Assembly: GCA_947499505.1 (NCBI GenBank)
Contig: CANMOQ010000002.1
Coordinates: 744,001 to 808,000 of the forward strand
Reading direction: 5' to 3'
Source of the DNA: an uncultured Erythrobacter sp.
GTDB lineage: Bacteria > Pseudomonadota > Alphaproteobacteria > Sphingomonadales > Sphingomonadaceae
Length of the DNA stretch: 64,000 bases
In this document: in pieces, positions 1 to 10,364 of the stretch
Position numbering within the stretch: position 1 is the first letter of the stretch
How the letters are laid out: the number at the start of each line of letters is the position of its first letter
Made by a program: the position numbers and the translations under genes
Notes under the pieces: generated by a model
The model's database searches: none
What the model was told of the DNA's origin: nothing
What the model saw: the letters and a program-made list of their open reading frames with translations, nothing else

Positions 1-3000
1 GTGACGGCCTGTTCTGTGCCCGTATCTTCGGTCCGGTAAAGGACTACGAATGCCTGTGCGGCAAGTACAAGCGCATGAAGTACAAAGGCGTCGTCTGCGA
101 GAAGTGCGGCGTTGAGGTTACTGTTACCAAGGTTCGCCGTGAGCGGATGGGCCACATTGAGCTGGCCGCGCCGGTTGCGCACATCTGGTTCCTGAAGTCG
201 CTGCCATCGCGCATCGGCTTGCTGCTCGACATTCAGCTGAAACAGCTTGAGCGCATCCTCTACTTCGAAAGCTATGTGGTGATCGAGCCGGGCCTTACCC
301 CGCTGGAGAAATTCCAACTGCTCACTGAAGACGAGCTGCTCGAAGCGCAGGACGAGTACGGTGAAGACGCGTTCTCTGCCGATATCGGCGCTGAGGCGGT
401 AAAGCACATGCTGATGGATCTCGATCTTGAGCAAGAGCGCGATGATCTGATGGAAGAGCTGGCGACGACCAAGTCGACGCTCAAGCCGAAGAAGATTATC
501 AAGCGTCTTAAGGTTGTTGAGAGCTTCATTGACTCGGGCAACCGCCCTGAGTGGATGATCCTCGAAGTGATCCCTGTGATCCCGCCAGAGCTGCGCCCAC
601 TGGTGCCGCTGGATGGTGGCCGTTTCGCGACTTCCGATCTCAACGATCTTTATCGCCGCGTGATCAACCGGAACAACCGTTTGAAGCGTCTGATTGAGCT
701 GCGCGCGCCGGACATCATCGTCCGTAACGAGAAGCGTATGCTGCAAGAGGCCGTCGATGCGCTGTTCGACAACGGCCGCCGCGGCCGCGTCATCACCGGC
801 GCGAACAAGCGTCCTCTGAAGTCGCTATCCGACATGCTGAAGGGTAAGCAAGGCCGCTTCCGTCAGAACCTGCTTGGTAAGCGTGTCGATTACTCTGGCC
901 GTTCGGTCATCGTGACCGGTCCAGAGCTGAAACTGCACCAGTGCGGTCTGCCGAAGAAGATGGCGCTCGAGCTGTTCAAGCCGTTCATCTACGCCCGTCT
1001 CGATGCGAAGGGTCTGTCGATGACCCTGAAGCAAGCGAAGAAGTGGGTTGAGAAAGAGCGCAAGGAAGTCTGGGACATCCTCGACGAAGTGATTCGCGAG
1101 CACCCGGTTCTTTTGAACCGCGCGCCTACGCTTCACCGTCTTGGCATCCAGGCGTTCGAGCCGGTTCTGATCGAAGGTAAGGCGATCCAGCTTCACCCGC
1201 TGGTCTGCTCGGCGTTTAACGCTGACTTTGATGGCGACCAAATGGCCGTTCACGTTCCGCTGAGCCTTGAGGCTCAATTGGAAGCGCGCGTCCTGATGAT
1301 GTCGACCAACAACATCCTCTCGCCTGCCAATGGGAAGCCAATCATCGTTCCTTCGCAGGATATGGTGCTCGGCCTCTATTATCTCTCGATGGAGCGCCAA
1401 GAACATGCTCCGGAATTTATCGAAGAGAAAGACGGCACCAAGATCGAGAAGTTGCCGCGCTTTGCAGATATGGCTGAAGTGCACCAGGCGCTCGAAACCA
1501 AGTCTGTCACGCTCCACACCAAGATCATCGCCCGCGTCCCGCAGGCAGATGAAAAGGGCAAGGTCGTGCTGAAGCGTTTCGTGACCACGCCTGGCCGGAT
1601 GCTGATCGGTGAGTGCATGCCGAAGAACCACAAGGTTCCCTTCGACATCGTCAACCGTCTGCTGACCAAGAAAGACATCGGCGATGTGATCGATGAGGTC
1701 TATCGCCACACCGGCCAGAAGGACACAGTCCTGTTTGCCGATGCGATCATGGTTCTGGGCTTCCGTCACGCGTTTAAGGCCGGCATCAGCTTCGGCAAGG
1801 ACGACATGATCATTCCTGACAGCAAGGAAGGCATGATCGAAGAAACCAAGTCGCTGGTCGCTGACTATGAGCAGCAATACCAAGACGGCCTGATCACTCA
1901 GCAAGAGAAGTACAACAAGGTCATCGACGCTTGGAGTCGCTGCGGTGACCAAGTGGCCGATGCCATGATGGACGAGATTAAGGCTCAGCCGATCGATAAG
2001 GATGGCCGCGAGGCTCAGATCAACTCGATCTATATGATGGCTCACTCTGGTGCGCGTGGTTCACCCGCTCAGATGAAGCAGCTGGCTGGTATGCGTGGTC
2101 TGATGGCCAAGCCTTCGGGTGAGATTATCGAGACCCCGATTATCTCGAACTTTAAGGAAGGCCTGACCGTCCTTGAGTACTTCAACTCCACCCACGGTGC
2201 GCGTAAAGGCCTCGCCGATACCGCGCTTAAGACGGCAAACTCAGGTTACCTGACCCGCCGTCTGGTTGACGTGTCGCAAGACTGCGTCATTGTTGAGCTG
2301 GATTGTAAAACCGAAAACGCGCTGGAAATGCGCGCTATCGTTCAAGGTGGTTCAGTTATCGCATCGCTTGGCGAGCGTATTCTTGGCCGGACAACGGCGG
2401 AAGACATCGTCAACGCAGCAACTGGTGAAGTCATCGTGAAGTCTGGCACTCTGCTCGACGAAGCGATGGTGAAGGAAATCGAAGCGGCTGAAACTCAGTC
2501 TGCCAAGATCCGCTCACCGCTGGTTTGTGAAGCCGAGCAAGGCGTTTGCGGTAAGTGCTACGGGCGTGATCTCGCTCGCGGTACGCCGGTGAACATTGGT
2601 GAGGCTGTCGGCGTTATCGCGGCTCAGTCCATCGGTGAGCCGGGTACGCAGCTGACCATGCGGACCTTCCACATTGGCGGCGCGGCTCAGCTGAATGAAA
2701 CCTCGCACCTTGAGGCGATTTCGGATGGTAAGGTCGAACTTCGCGACATGCCGACAATCACCGACAAGAAGGGCCGGATCCTCTCGCTTGCTCGTAACGG
2801 TGAGATTGCCGTGATCGATGCCGAGGGCCGTGAGCGTGAAATGCACAAGGTTCCTTACGGTACCGTGCTGATGTTCAAGAACGGCGCAAACGTGAAGGTG
2901 GGTGACCGCCTCGCTGAGTGGGACCCGTTCACTCTGCCAATCATCACCGAGCAATCGGGCGTGGTGAAGTACCAAGACCTTGTCGAAGGTACGACTCTGG

Positions 3001-4142
3001 AAGAGCGCACTGACGATGCCACCGGTATCGCTCAGCGTGTTGTGACGGAGAACCGCGCGACTGGCCGCAAGAAGAAAGAGGAACTGCGCCCGCGCATGAT
3101 CCTTCAGGGCGAAGGCCAGACCATCGAGGACGAAACCGATGCACAGCGCTACATGCTGGCACCGGGCACAACCCTCTCGGTTGAAGACGGTCAAACGGTT
3201 GAGGCCGGCGACATCCTCGCACGTGCCAGCCGCGAAGCTGCCAAGACCCGCGACATCACCGGCGGTCTGCCGCGTGTGGCGGAACTGTTCGAGGCGCGTC
3301 TGCCGAAGGACATGTCCGTCATCGCCAAGATCTCAGGCAAGATCGAATTCGTTCGCGAATACAAGGCGAAGCGTAAAATCGCGATCGTGCCGGAAGAAGG
3401 TGATGCAGTCGAATATCTGATCCCCAAGACCAAGGTGATCGATGTGCAGGAAGGCGACTTTGTGAAGAAGGGCGATACGCTCATCTCCGGTTCGCCTAAC
3501 CCGCATGACATCCTTGAGGTGATGGGTGTTGAAGCGCTGGCCGAATATCTCGTCAATGAGATCCAAGAGGTCTACCGTTTGCAGGGCGTGAAGATCAACG
3601 ACAAGCACATCGAAACGATCGTTCGTCAGATGCTTCAGAAGGTTGAGATCACCGATGGCGGGGACACCACGCTGTTGCCGGGTGAACAGGTCGATCTTGA
3701 GGAAATGAACGAGTACAACTCCAAGCTGACCAAGAGCAAGAAGCCTGCCACTGGCACGCCGATCCTGCTCGGGATCACCAAGGCGTCGTTGCAAACGCGT
3801 TCGTTCATCTCTGCCGCTTCGTTCCAGGAAACCACGCGTGTTCTCACGCAGGCTTCGGTTGAAGGTAAGAAGGACACGCTGATCGGTCTCAAAGAGAACG
3901 TCATCGTGGGCCGCCTGATCCCAGCTGGTACCGGTGCGGGCATGAACCGCATGCGGGTGACAGCATCAAGCCGCGATGCGGCGCTGAAAGCTCAGTGGAA
4001 GAAGCAGCAAGACGCGCTGGCTGCGGCTGGTGCGGCGGAAGCTGAACCAGAAGCCGATCCAGTGTCGAGCGAAGAAGCCATGAAGGCGGCCATGGCCGCT
4101 GCGGCTCCGGCGCCTGCACCGGAAGAAGGCGGCGCTGAATAA
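1..4142 (+). CDS. rpoC: DNA-directed RNA polymerase subunit beta' (5' end outside window)
   Basis: Largest catalytic subunit of RNA polymerase. The reading frame is open from base 3 ([20 protein letters not shown]), so the true start lies before the window. Visible marks are the N-terminal zinc ribbon (CLCG and, 13 residues on, CEKCGV), the catalytic [12 protein letters not shown] motif near base 1,220 and the second zinc site [15 protein letters not shown] near base 2,530. About 1,380 residues are seen, close to the full family length of about 1,400. The C-terminus has an Ala/Pro/Glu-rich tail. rpoB should lie just upstream. A strong hairpin terminator follows 40 bases after the stop. Confidence 0.99.
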   Translation, partial: DGLFCARIFGPVKDYECLCGKYKRMKYKGVVCEKCGVEVTVTKVRRERMGHIELAAPVAHIWFLKSLPSRIGLLLDIQLKQLERILYFESYVVIEPGLTPLEKFQLLTEDELLEAQDEYGEDAFSADIGAEAVKHMLMDLDLEQERDDLMEELATTKSTLKPKKIIKRLKVVESFIDSGNRPEWMILEVIPVIPPELRPLVPLDGGRFATSDLNDLYRRVINRNNRLKRLIELRAPDIIVRNEKRMLQEAVDALFDNGRRGRVITGANKRPLKSLSDMLKGKQGRFRQNLLGKRVDYSGRSVIVTGPELKLHQCGLPKKMALELFKPFIYARLDAKGLSMTLKQAKKWVEKERKEVWDILDEVIREHPVLLNRAPTLHRLGIQAFEPVLIEGKAIQLHPLVCSAFNADFDGDQMAVHVPLSLEAQLEARVLMMSTNNILSPANGKPIIVPSQDMVLGLYYLSMERQEHAPEFIEEKDGTKIEKLPRFADMAEVHQALETKSVTLHTKIIARVPQADEKGKVVLKRFVTTPGRMLIGECMPKNHKVPFDIVNRLLTKKDIGDVIDEVYRHTGQKDTVLFADAIMVLGFRHAFKAGISFGKDDMIIPDSKEGMIEETKSLVADYEQQYQDGLITQQEKYNKVIDAWSRCGDQVADAMMDEIKAQPIDKDGREAQINSIYMMAHSGARGSPAQMKQLAGMRGLMAKPSGEIIETPIISNFKEGLTVLEYFNSTHGARKGLADTALKTANSGYLTRRLVDVSQDCVIVELDCKTENALEMRAIVQGGSVIASLGERILGRTTAEDIVNAATGEVIVKSGTLLDEAMVKEIEAAETQSAKIRSPLVCEAEQGVCGKCYGRDLARGTPVNIGEAVGVIAAQSIGEPGTQLTMRTFHIGGAAQLNETSHLEAISDGKVELRDMPTITDKKGRILSLARNGEIAVIDAEGREREMHKVPYGTVLMFKNGANVKVGDRLAEWDPFTLPIITEQSGVVKYQDLVEGTTLEERTDDATGIAQRVVTENRATGRKKKEELRPRMILQGEGQTIEDETDAQRYMLAPGTTLSVEDGQTVEAGDILARASREAAKTRDITGGLPRVAELFEARLPKDMSVIAKISGKIEFVREYKAKRKIAIVPEEGDAVEYLIPKTKVIDVQEGDFVKKGDTLISGSPNPHDILEVMGVEALAEYLVNEIQEVYRLQGVKINDKHIETIVRQMLQKVEITDGGDTTLLPGEQVDLEEMNEYNSKLTKSKKPATGTPILLGITKASLQTRSFISAASFQETTRVLTQASVEGKKDTLIGLKENVIVGRLIPAGTGAGMNRMRVTASSRDAALKAQWKKQQDALAAAGAAEAEPEADPVSSEEAMKAAMAAAAPAPAPEEGGAE

Positions 4143-4179
4143 GCGCAAGCAGTTTGGCTGCGATTGCAGCTTAACAGAC

Positions 4180-4219
4180 AAGGCCCCGCTGGAGCTTAAG
4201 TGCTTCGGCGGGGCTTTTT
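4180..4219 (+). terminator. Rho-independent terminator after rpoC
   Basis: GCCCCGC at 4183-4189 pairs with GCGGGGC at 4208-4214. The right arm is followed directly by TTTTT, and the flanking AA/TT extends the stem. It closes the rpoBC transcription unit. Confidence 0.93.
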
Positions 4220-4296
4220 GCATTTGAAGTCGCTTGCCGTAATTGTCGCTCATGATACGCTCAACGTGTCAAATAGAGAGGGGCGAGGGGTTTAAA

Positions 4297-5019
4297 ATGA
4301 AAAGGGTTTTTCTGACGGCTGTAGCAGTATCCGGCCTTTTGGTGCCGGCCGGGGCGTGGGCACAGGATGGGGCGGAGACGATCATCGTCACAGGCTCGCG
4401 CTCGGATCGCGGAGATTTCGACGAGTATTACGATGATGAGCAATCCGCGATTGGCCTCACTCGCAAGGCGGACTATTTCGTCAAACCAATCTACGTGAAC
4501 TCGGATTCGCGCGAAGAAGAAGTCCGTCGCAGCGAGGTCGACGCTATGCTTCGCGCCGTTATCGAGCGGGCAGAGGCAGAAGGCATCACTCTGGTTGCGG
4601 GTCGATACAAGCTCTCGCCCCTTACCCTTGATACAATGGAAGATTTGCTGGTCTATGGCCGCGGTAACAGGCCAGATACAACGCGGGTCAGACTTTATGC
4701 TCGTCTTCCGGTTGGCGGCAAGTTTAAGGGCCAGGACGAGGTCGATGAAACAATCCAGGCCTTCCGTAAGAATGTGCCGACAACGGGACGGTCATATATC
4801 GAAACGGGAACCACCGATCTTGCGATAGACAATCCCGATCAATATCGCGGTGCGGTGGTTAAGGCGATCGCGGACGAGTCCAAGAGGTATGCCGCACTGT
4901 TCGGAAGCGATTACGGAATCGAAATTCGCGGTCTTGATTCGGAACTCTTCTTCAAACAGGCAAGCCAGACCGAGGTGTTCCTGTTCATCGAGCATAGCTT
5001 CATGATTAAACCGAAGTAG
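4297..5019 (+). CDS. Exported protein of unknown function, weakly SIMPL-like
   Basis: A 240-residue protein. The ATG at 4297 is chosen because a GAGGGGCGAGGGG purine run precedes it and it gives a clean signal peptide (MKRVFLTAVAVSGLL ending at AWAQ). The ORF extends upstream to 4243 without a plausible ribosome site. Mature residues begin with ETIIVTGSR, which resembles the TonB-box region of receptors, but there is no plug or barrel. The middle (DAMLRAVIERAEAEGITLVAGRY) and the C-terminal helix (YRGAVVKAIADESKRYAALFG) faintly recall SIMPL/DUF541 periplasmic proteins. That assignment is a guess. It stands alone between rpoC and a small hypothetical gene. Confidence 0.75.
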   Translation: MKRVFLTAVAVSGLLVPAGAWAQDGAETIIVTGSRSDRGDFDEYYDDEQSAIGLTRKADYFVKPIYVNSDSREEEVRRSEVDAMLRAVIERAEAEGITLVAGRYKLSPLTLDTMEDLLVYGRGNRPDTTRVRLYARLPVGGKFKGQDEVDETIQAFRKNVPTTGRSYIETGTTDLAIDNPDQYRGAVVKAIADESKRYAALFGSDYGIEIRGLDSELFFKQASQTEVFLFIEHSFMIKPK

Positions 5020-5115
5020 ACCACCAAAACTCATTATATAGCTATTGCGAATCAATCTCAATAAAGGTAATGGCTTGATTATAGCGAGTCGCTATGCAGC
5101 ATTGCCGAGGTCTCT

Positions 5116-5571
5116 ATGAAAACGCCGCGTTCCAACATGCCATCCGCCAATTCTAAGGCGGGGATGAGCAATTGGATCGCGGCGCTGGCGGAGCCGGCGA
5201 AGATGGAAACGCTCGGCCCGATTGCTGCGCGCTTTATCTATTCGCTGCGGCTGATCGCTTTGCATGAGCGGGCTAGGCAAGATCCCGTGCCGGAGCTCGC
5301 CGTTCGTCTTGGCAATGTGAGCGCGGCGGGCCAATCACTGTGTCTCGCCCAGGCGATCTCGCGAACATGGCCTGAGAATATTCACGTCTCGCGCTTTTGC
5401 TGCCGCATGCTAAGCCATGATGAGGCTTGTATTGGCGCGATGATTGACCACGCCACGGCGCGGTCCCGTATCGAATTTGCCCGAGAGCTTGGTGGGTTGG
5501 TCCGACCAGAGCGGATCGCCGAGCTGTGGGAAAGTACGCAGGCGCTGATTCTGGCGGAATCGCACGGGTAG
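5116..5571 (+). CDS. Conserved hypothetical protein, possibly DUF6628
   Basis: 151 residues, no signal peptide and no membrane segment. The centre carries a cysteine pair in SRFCCRMLSHDEACIGAMI. That resembles the CCC-R-M-x-x-D/E signature I associate with the sphingomonad family DUF6628, but I cannot confirm this without a search. ATG at 5116 is the first in-frame start. It lies 52 bases upstream of gltX on the same strand and may be cotranscribed with it. No function is claimed. Confidence 0.7.
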   Translation: MKTPRSNMPSANSKAGMSNWIAALAEPAKMETLGPIAARFIYSLRLIALHERARQDPVPELAVRLGNVSAAGQSLCLAQAISRTWPENIHVSRFCCRMLSHDEACIGAMIDHATARSRIEFARELGGLVRPERIAELWESTQALILAESHG

Positions 5572-5623
5572 ACCGCTGCAACAATGCTTGCCCGAAGGGC
5601 GCGCGCTGGCTACCGCTGAGCGC

Positions 5624-6982
5624 ATGACCATTACACGTTTTGCGCCCGCTCCGACGGGCCGCCTCCATGTTGGCAATATCCGCACCGCGCTCCACAATTG
5701 GATGCTCGCGCGCAAGGCTGGCGGCAAGTTTCTGCTGCGGATCGACGACACCGATGCTGCGCGGTCGAAAGAGGAATATGTGGATGCGATCCACGAGGAC
5801 CTCGCGTGGCTGGGCATAGCGCCAGATATGGTGGAGCGTCAGTCCTTGCGGCTCGAGCGGTACGATGCGGCTTTTGACGTTCTGAAGGCTGCTGGGCGGA
5901 TATATCCCGCCTATGAGACCAGTCAGGAGCTGGAGCTTAAGCGTAAGGTCTTGCTCGGTCGCGGCCTGCCGCCGATCTATGATCGCGGCGCGTTGACGAT
6001 GACTGACGAAGAACGCGCAGCCAAGGAGGCTGAAGGCATTCAGCCGCACTGGCGCTTTAAGCTCAATCATGATGAGCCGATTGAGTGGGAAGATGGCGTT
6101 CGCGGCACGGCGAAATTCGATCCGGCGCAGCTATCCGATCCGGTTATCCGGCGCGCCGATGGGTCTTGGCTCTATATGCTGCCAAGCACAGTTGATGATG
6201 TCGAAATGGGTGTCACTCAAGTGCTTCGCGGCGAGGATCATGTTTCCAATACTGCCGTTCAAATTCAGATGTTTACCGCGCTTTATGCTGCACAATTTTC
6301 TGCAGCATCAGGGGCGTCTAATGAGCTGCCAAAATTCGCGCATGAGGCCTTGCTGGTCGGGCGCGAGGGCAAGCTCTCCAAACGGCTGGGCTCGCTTGGC
6401 TGCGATGCGTTTAGGGAGCGCGGGATTGAGCCAGAGGCGCTGATCGCTTTACTAGCCCGGCTTGGCACGTCGCTCTCGGTCGAGCCGATTGCGAACATGA
6501 AGGATTTGCTGGAGACTTTTGATCTGTCGACCTTTGGCCGCGCGCCTGCAAAGTTTGACGACGCCGATTTGGAGCGGGTAAACACCGCTATCGTCCATCA
6601 ACTGGAATTCGCCGAGGTTGAAGATCGCCTGCCAGAAGGTATGGGCGAAGACGCATGGCACGCCGTGCGCCCCAATCTGGAAACCGTCGGCGGGGCGCAT
6701 GATTATTGGCGGATCGTCACCGGCCCGATTGACCTACCAGAGTTTTCTGACGAAGACCGTGCCTATTTGGCCGATGCGGCAAGCACGCTGGAATGGGGAG
6801 ATGATCCTTGGGCTGCGCTCACGTCCACGCTGAAGGAAAAGACCGGACGCAAGGGAAAAGCTCTGTTCCTGCCTCTGCGGCAAGCGCTGACCGGCATGAA
6901 CCACGGACCGGATATGGGCGAATTGCTGCCCGTGCTCGGCGAAGAGGTTGCACGCCGCCGTTTGGAGCGCGCCTCTAACTAG
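5624..6982 (+). CDS. gltX: Glutamyl-tRNA synthetase
   Basis: Charges tRNA with glutamate in the cytoplasm. 452 residues from the ATG at 5624, where MTITRFAPAPTGRLHVGN begins as in the family; the 12 extra upstream codons are not typical. The class I HIGH signature appears as PTGRLHVGN and the KMSKS signature as GKLSKRLG. Length is normal for a bacterial GluRS. Many alphaproteobacteria carry two copies, one acting on tRNA-Gln for transamidation; which type this is cannot be told by eye. It converges with pyk, the stops being only a few bases apart with no terminator visible. Confidence 0.96.
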   Translation: MTITRFAPAPTGRLHVGNIRTALHNWMLARKAGGKFLLRIDDTDAARSKEEYVDAIHEDLAWLGIAPDMVERQSLRLERYDAAFDVLKAAGRIYPAYETSQELELKRKVLLGRGLPPIYDRGALTMTDEERAAKEAEGIQPHWRFKLNHDEPIEWEDGVRGTAKFDPAQLSDPVIRRADGSWLYMLPSTVDDVEMGVTQVLRGEDHVSNTAVQIQMFTALYAAQFSAASGASNELPKFAHEALLVGREGKLSKRLGSLGCDAFRERGIEPEALIALLARLGTSLSVEPIANMKDLLETFDLSTFGRAPAKFDDADLERVNTAIVHQLEFAEVEDRLPEGMGEDAWHAVRPNLETVGGAHDYWRIVTGPIDLPEFSDEDRAYLADAASTLEWGDDPWAALTSTLKEKTGRKGKALFLPLRQALTGMNHGPDMGELLPVLGEEVARRRLERASN

Positions 6983-6988
6983 GCTTCA

Positions 6989-8458
6989 CTAGCCCTCGTG
7001 GCGTTCAAGCTCATTGCCGGACAGCGTTACGACATGGAGCAGATTGGTGCTGCCCGGCGTCCCGAAGGGTACGCCCGCGAGCGCGATGAGCCGACTGCCC
7101 GCTTCGCCAAAACCGTGGCGCAAGGCCATCCGCTTGCCCTTGGCAATCATCTCTTCAAAGCTGCCGATGTCCTTGGTCGCGACCGCATGCGCGCCCCACA
7201 GCAAGCACACACGGCGAGCGGTCCGGTTTGATGGGGTGAGCACCAACACCGGCGTATCAGGCCGCTCGCGCGACACGCGCCGCGCGGTTGAACCCGATGC
7301 CGTGAACACGGTGATCGCGCTGATCGGAACGGTGTCCGCGATGGTCATGCAGGCATGGGCCAACGCATCAGACGTTGTCGCGTCTGGCGGCGTCTCGAGG
7401 AAACGCACGCGCTCTTTGTAGCCTTCATCGCGCTCCACTTGGCCTGCGATCTTATCCATCATGGCAACGGATTCCTCGGGCCATTCACCCGCGGCACTTT
7501 CCGCTGAGAGCATCACCGCGTCCGCGCCATCATAAACCGCATTGGCCACGTCAGAGACCTCCGCGCGGGTTGGCATCGGGCTTTCGATCATACTTTCGAG
7601 CATTTGCGTGGCGACAATCACGGGCTTGCCCGCGCGCCGCGTCGCATTGACGATCTTCTTTTGCAGCGGCGGGACCTCGAACGGCTCCAGCTCCACGCCC
7701 AAATCGCCGCGCGCAACCATAATGCCATCTGACAGCTCAATGATCTCTTCCAAGCGGTGCACCGCCATAGGCTTTTCGATCTTTGCGCATAGAGCAGTGT
7801 CATTGCCGATCAGCCGGCGTGCCTCCGCAAGGTCTTCTGGCCGCTGAACAAAGGATAATGCAATCCAGTCCGCCTCTTGCTGAACCGCAAAGGCGAGATC
7901 GCGGCGGTCTTTGTCGGTGAGCGCGGGAATGGGGACCTCAGCGTCAGGCACGTTGACGCCCTTGCGGTCAGAGATAACCCCGCCCACTTCAGCAGTGCAG
8001 AGGATATCATCGTCGCTCGCCTTGATCACCTTCAGCTTGATCTTGCCGTCATTGATCAGCAGGCGCTGACCCTTTTCCAGGATGCCGAAGAGCTCTGGAT
8101 GAGGCAGGCAGACGCGGTTTTCATCACCCGGCTCTGGATTGCGGTCGAGCGTGAAATGGCCAGAATGGCGGATCACCGCGCTACCATCTTTGAACGTGCC
8201 CACGCGCAGTTTCGGGCCCTGCAAGTCGGCCAGGATCGCGACGGGGCGGGCAAATTCCCGCTCCATCTCCCGGATCGCGGCAATCGAGGCGGCATGATCA
8301 GCGTGTTCGCCGTGGCTCATATTCACCCGAAACGCATCGGCGCCTGCGCGAAACAATTTGCGTAGCATCTCTGGAGAGCGGCTGGCTGGCCCGATTGTCG
8401 CCAAGATTTTGACCTTGCGGCCGCGAGGGTTCATCCGATTGAGATCGCTCTTTTTCAT
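6989..8458 (-). CDS. pyk: Pyruvate kinase
   Basis: Converts phosphoenolpyruvate and ADP to pyruvate and ATP in lower glycolysis. The start is placed at 8458 (MKKSDLNRMNPRGRKVKILATIGPAS), giving 489 residues; the frame stays open to 8530 but that would overlap the divergent gene at 8507. Family landmarks are KILATIGPAS, the active-site IEKPMAVHRLEEI with MVARGDLGVELE, and the TATQMLESM helix. Single gene, divergent from the DUF1244 gene and convergent with gltX. Confidence 0.97.
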   Translation of the reverse strand: MKKSDLNRMNPRGRKVKILATIGPASRSPEMLRKLFRAGADAFRVNMSHGEHADHAASIAAIREMEREFARPVAILADLQGPKLRVGTFKDGSAVIRHSGHFTLDRNPEPGDENRVCLPHPELFGILEKGQRLLINDGKIKLKVIKASDDDILCTAEVGGVISDRKGVNVPDAEVPIPALTDKDRRDLAFAVQQEADWIALSFVQRPEDLAEARRLIGNDTALCAKIEKPMAVHRLEEIIELSDGIMVARGDLGVELEPFEVPPLQKKIVNATRRAGKPVIVATQMLESMIESPMPTRAEVSDVANAVYDGADAVMLSAESAAGEWPEESVAMMDKIAGQVERDEGYKERVRFLETPPDATTSDALAHACMTIADTVPISAITVFTASGSTARRVSRERPDTPVLVLTPSNRTARRVCLLWGAHAVATKDIGSFEEMIAKGKRMALRHGFGEAGSRLIALAGVPFGTPGSTNLLHVVTLSGNELERHEG

Positions 8459-8506
8459 GCTGCCAGCTATGGCACAGGTGAATTTCAACTCAAGGACAAG
8501 CTTCAC

Positions 8507-8821
8507 ATGGATACGAATGCGCCCGATCAATTGGACAACTTAGATGATGCGGTGGCTGCTGCGGCGTTTCGGCGGTTGGTGCGGCATCTGCAGCACCGTC
8601 ATGACGCGCAGAACATTGATTTAATGGGGCTATCAGGCTTCTGCCGCAATTGCTTGGCGGATTGGATCCGAGATGCTGGCTTTGAAGGCGACAAGGCGGC
8701 GGCACGCGAGCTGATCCACGGCATGCCGATGGACGAGTGGAAGGCGACCCGTCAATCTCCGGCAACCGAAGAGCAATTGGCGGCCATGCAAGCCAGCATT
8801 GCCAAAAATCGCGTGGATTAG
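8507..8821 (+). CDS. DUF1244 family protein
   Basis: 104 residues, cytoplasmic, no known activity. The signature NIDLMGLSGFCRNCLADW with its CRNC cysteine pair is the hallmark of DUF1244, a small alphaproteobacterial family. The start at 8507 leaves only 48 bases between this ATG and the pyk start on the other strand, so the two genes share a compact divergent promoter region. Followed on the same strand by gapR after 80 bases. Confidence 0.88.
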   Translation: MDTNAPDQLDNLDDAVAAAAFRRLVRHLQHRHDAQNIDLMGLSGFCRNCLADWIRDAGFEGDKAAARELIHGMPMDEWKATRQSPATEEQLAAMQASIAKNRVD

Positions 8822-8901
8822 CGACGAGCCCGGTTCACGGCCGAGCGCCCTTTGGCTATCGCAGCGCTCAACTGATTCTCAAATTTTGGAGCACATAGAA
8901 T

Positions 8902-9138
8902 ATGGCTGACGCCACAGATGACCGCCTGCGCCTTTTGATCGAGCGCATTGAGCGTCTTGAAGAAGAGAAAAAGGGCATCGCCGATGATATTCGCGATGTC
9001 TATGCCGAAGCAAAGGCGGTCGGCTATGACCCGAAGATCATGCGCCAAGTGGTCCGTCTGCGTAAGATGAAGCCAGACGACCGTAATGAAATGGAAATGG
9101 TTCTCGATACCTATAAGGCTGCGCTGGGCCTCGGCTGA
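8902..9138 (+). CDS. gapR: GapR-type nucleoid-associated protein (DUF2312)
   Basis: 78 residues with the characteristic coiled coil [20 protein letters not shown] and the family core [13 protein letters not shown]...[24 protein letters not shown]. In Caulobacter the family member GapR clamps overtwisted DNA and aids replication and topoisomerase action. The short alphaproteobacterial DUF2312/UPF0335 proteins share the whole core, so the symbol is by family. The protein is near full length and starts at the only sensible ATG. Confidence 0.88.
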   Translation: MADATDDRLRLLIERIERLEEEKKGIADDIRDVYAEAKAVGYDPKIMRQVVRLRKMKPDDRNEMEMVLDTYKAALGLG

Positions 9139-9184
9139 TTTCGCGGCTGACTGGTAGTGTTCCTGCCTTGAAAACTCCCGTTTG

Positions 9185-9204
9185 TGTATTATCTATATAA
9201 TACA
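9185..9204 (+). promoter_or_regulatory. Perfect dyad overlapping a consensus -10 box upstream of the ybjQ-like gene
   Basis: TGTATTAT at 9185-9192 and ATAATACA at 9197-9204 are exact inverted repeats around CTAT. The right arm contains TATAAT (9196-9201), a consensus -10 hexamer. A TTGAAA hexamer at 9168-9173 is 22 bases upstream, too far for an ordinary -35. The dyad is placed where a repressor would block initiation. The start codon is at 9223. Confidence 0.45.
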
Positions 9205-9222
9205 GCATTCATTGGAGGAAAT

Positions 9223-9570
9223 ATGGCCGGACAGTACAAAGACGCACGCGGGATTATCGTCAGCACAACACCGACGATCGAAGGGCGTCCGATCCAAGAA
9301 TACCACGGTATCGTGGTCGGCGAGGTCATTGTCGGGGCAAACCTTTTCCGCGACCTGTTCGCCAACATTCGCGATATCGTTGGCGGTAGGTCAGGCTCGT
9401 ACGAACGCATCCTGTCCGATGCCCGCAATGAAGCGATTGCTGAGTTGCAGGCAGAATGTGCGTCACGCGGAGGCAATGCCGTCGTCGGGGTTGATCTCGA
9501 TTACGAAGTAGTGGGCGACAAAGGATCAATGCTGATGGTGTCGGCCAGCGGCACGGCGGTCAAAATCTGA
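9223..9570 (+). CDS. YbjQ/UPF0145 family protein
   Basis: 115 residues. The ATG at 9223 is chosen over the in-frame ATG at 9184 because a textbook TTGGAGGAA ribosome site lies just before it and the family pattern starts there. The fold is recognised from [40 protein letters not shown] and [16 protein letters not shown], all conserved in YbjQ proteins, which are described as putative heavy-metal-binding pentamers. No Cys/His cluster is visible, so metal binding is not supported by this sequence alone. Single gene with its own promoter-like dyad. Confidence 0.9.
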   Translation: MAGQYKDARGIIVSTTPTIEGRPIQEYHGIVVGEVIVGANLFRDLFANIRDIVGGRSGSYERILSDARNEAIAELQAECASRGGNAVVGVDLDYEVVGDKGSMLMVSASGTAVKI

Positions 9571-9576
9571 TCTCGC

Positions 9577-10314
9577 TTACAGCAGGTAGATTATCAGCAA
9601 ATAGACTGCGTTGAACGCCGCGTGATGCAGCATGGCCGCGCGCAGCCCGAAACGCACGCGGGTATATGCCAGCAGAAGCCCGCCAATGGTTTGAGGCAGG
9701 ACAACCACCAGATCGATTGCTCCGGTGATTGCCTGATAATTGGCGAGATGCACCAAGCCGAAGGCGAGCGAGCTGCCCCAAACCAGCCAGGTGAAATTCT
9801 GCGTAAACCAAGCCGGAATGCGCGTGTCGGTGAAACGGGTTTGGCTCCATTGCCAAAGGCCAAATGCAAGCACCGCAAAGCCAGCGAGAACGAACACGCT
9901 GCTCGGCCCTTCGCCGACATAGCCCGCGGCAATGAACAGCACGGCTGATGCAGCTCCAAACACGGCAAAGCGCAGCGACGCCCATTTCCCCGTCAACCAC
10001 CCGCGAAACAGCGCCTCTTCGGTCAGCGGAGCGAATAGAAGAAAACCGATCAGGTCTTCTTCAAGCGTTGTCTCAAAATCAATCGCATCGGGAAGCGCTG
10101 AAACGCTCGCGTCGATCCAATACAATAAAGACCATGTGCCAAGGCCAAGGGTCAAATCGATCAGGAACACAAAGCCGACTGCGGCCAGCAAATCCCGGCC
10201 CCAAGGATAGGGCACCCGAAACGGGGATGGCTGGCGAAGGAACTTCCAAAGGTCGCCAGCACGCTGGCGAAGGGTAATATCCGCTACAGCTGGTCTTGCC
10301 TCAATATCAGGCAT
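9577..10314 (-). CDS. CPBP family intramembrane protease
   Basis: 245 residues from the ATG at 10314; starts at 10335 and 10359 are also open, but the last nearly meets the divergent yebC start. Several hydrophobic segments are seen (LLAAVGFVFLIDLTLGLG, AASAVLFIAAGYVG, VLAGFAVLAFGLW). The catalytic motifs of the CAAX-processing/bacteriocin-processing family are present: EEALFRG, then FGLVHLANY, then HHAAFNAVYL. Its substrate is unknown. Divergent from yebC. Confidence 0.88.
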   Translation of the reverse strand: MPDIEARPAVADITLRQRAGDLWKFLRQPSPFRVPYPWGRDLLAAVGFVFLIDLTLGLGTWSLLYWIDASVSALPDAIDFETTLEEDLIGFLLFAPLTEEALFRGWLTGKWASLRFAVFGAASAVLFIAAGYVGEGPSSVFVLAGFAVLAFGLWQWSQTRFTDTRIPAWFTQNFTWLVWGSSLAFGLVHLANYQAITGAIDLVVVLPQTIGGLLLAYTRVRFGLRAAMLHHAAFNAVYLLIIYLL

Positions 10315-10364
10315 CGGAGTAAGGCCACCCTTCATACATTTGCAGCGGTAGTGATTCAAAGACC

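Noticed and set aside
825..2045. 406-codon ORF opposite rpoC
   Set aside because: Lies wholly inside rpoC, which is certain; composition is that of an antisense shadow.
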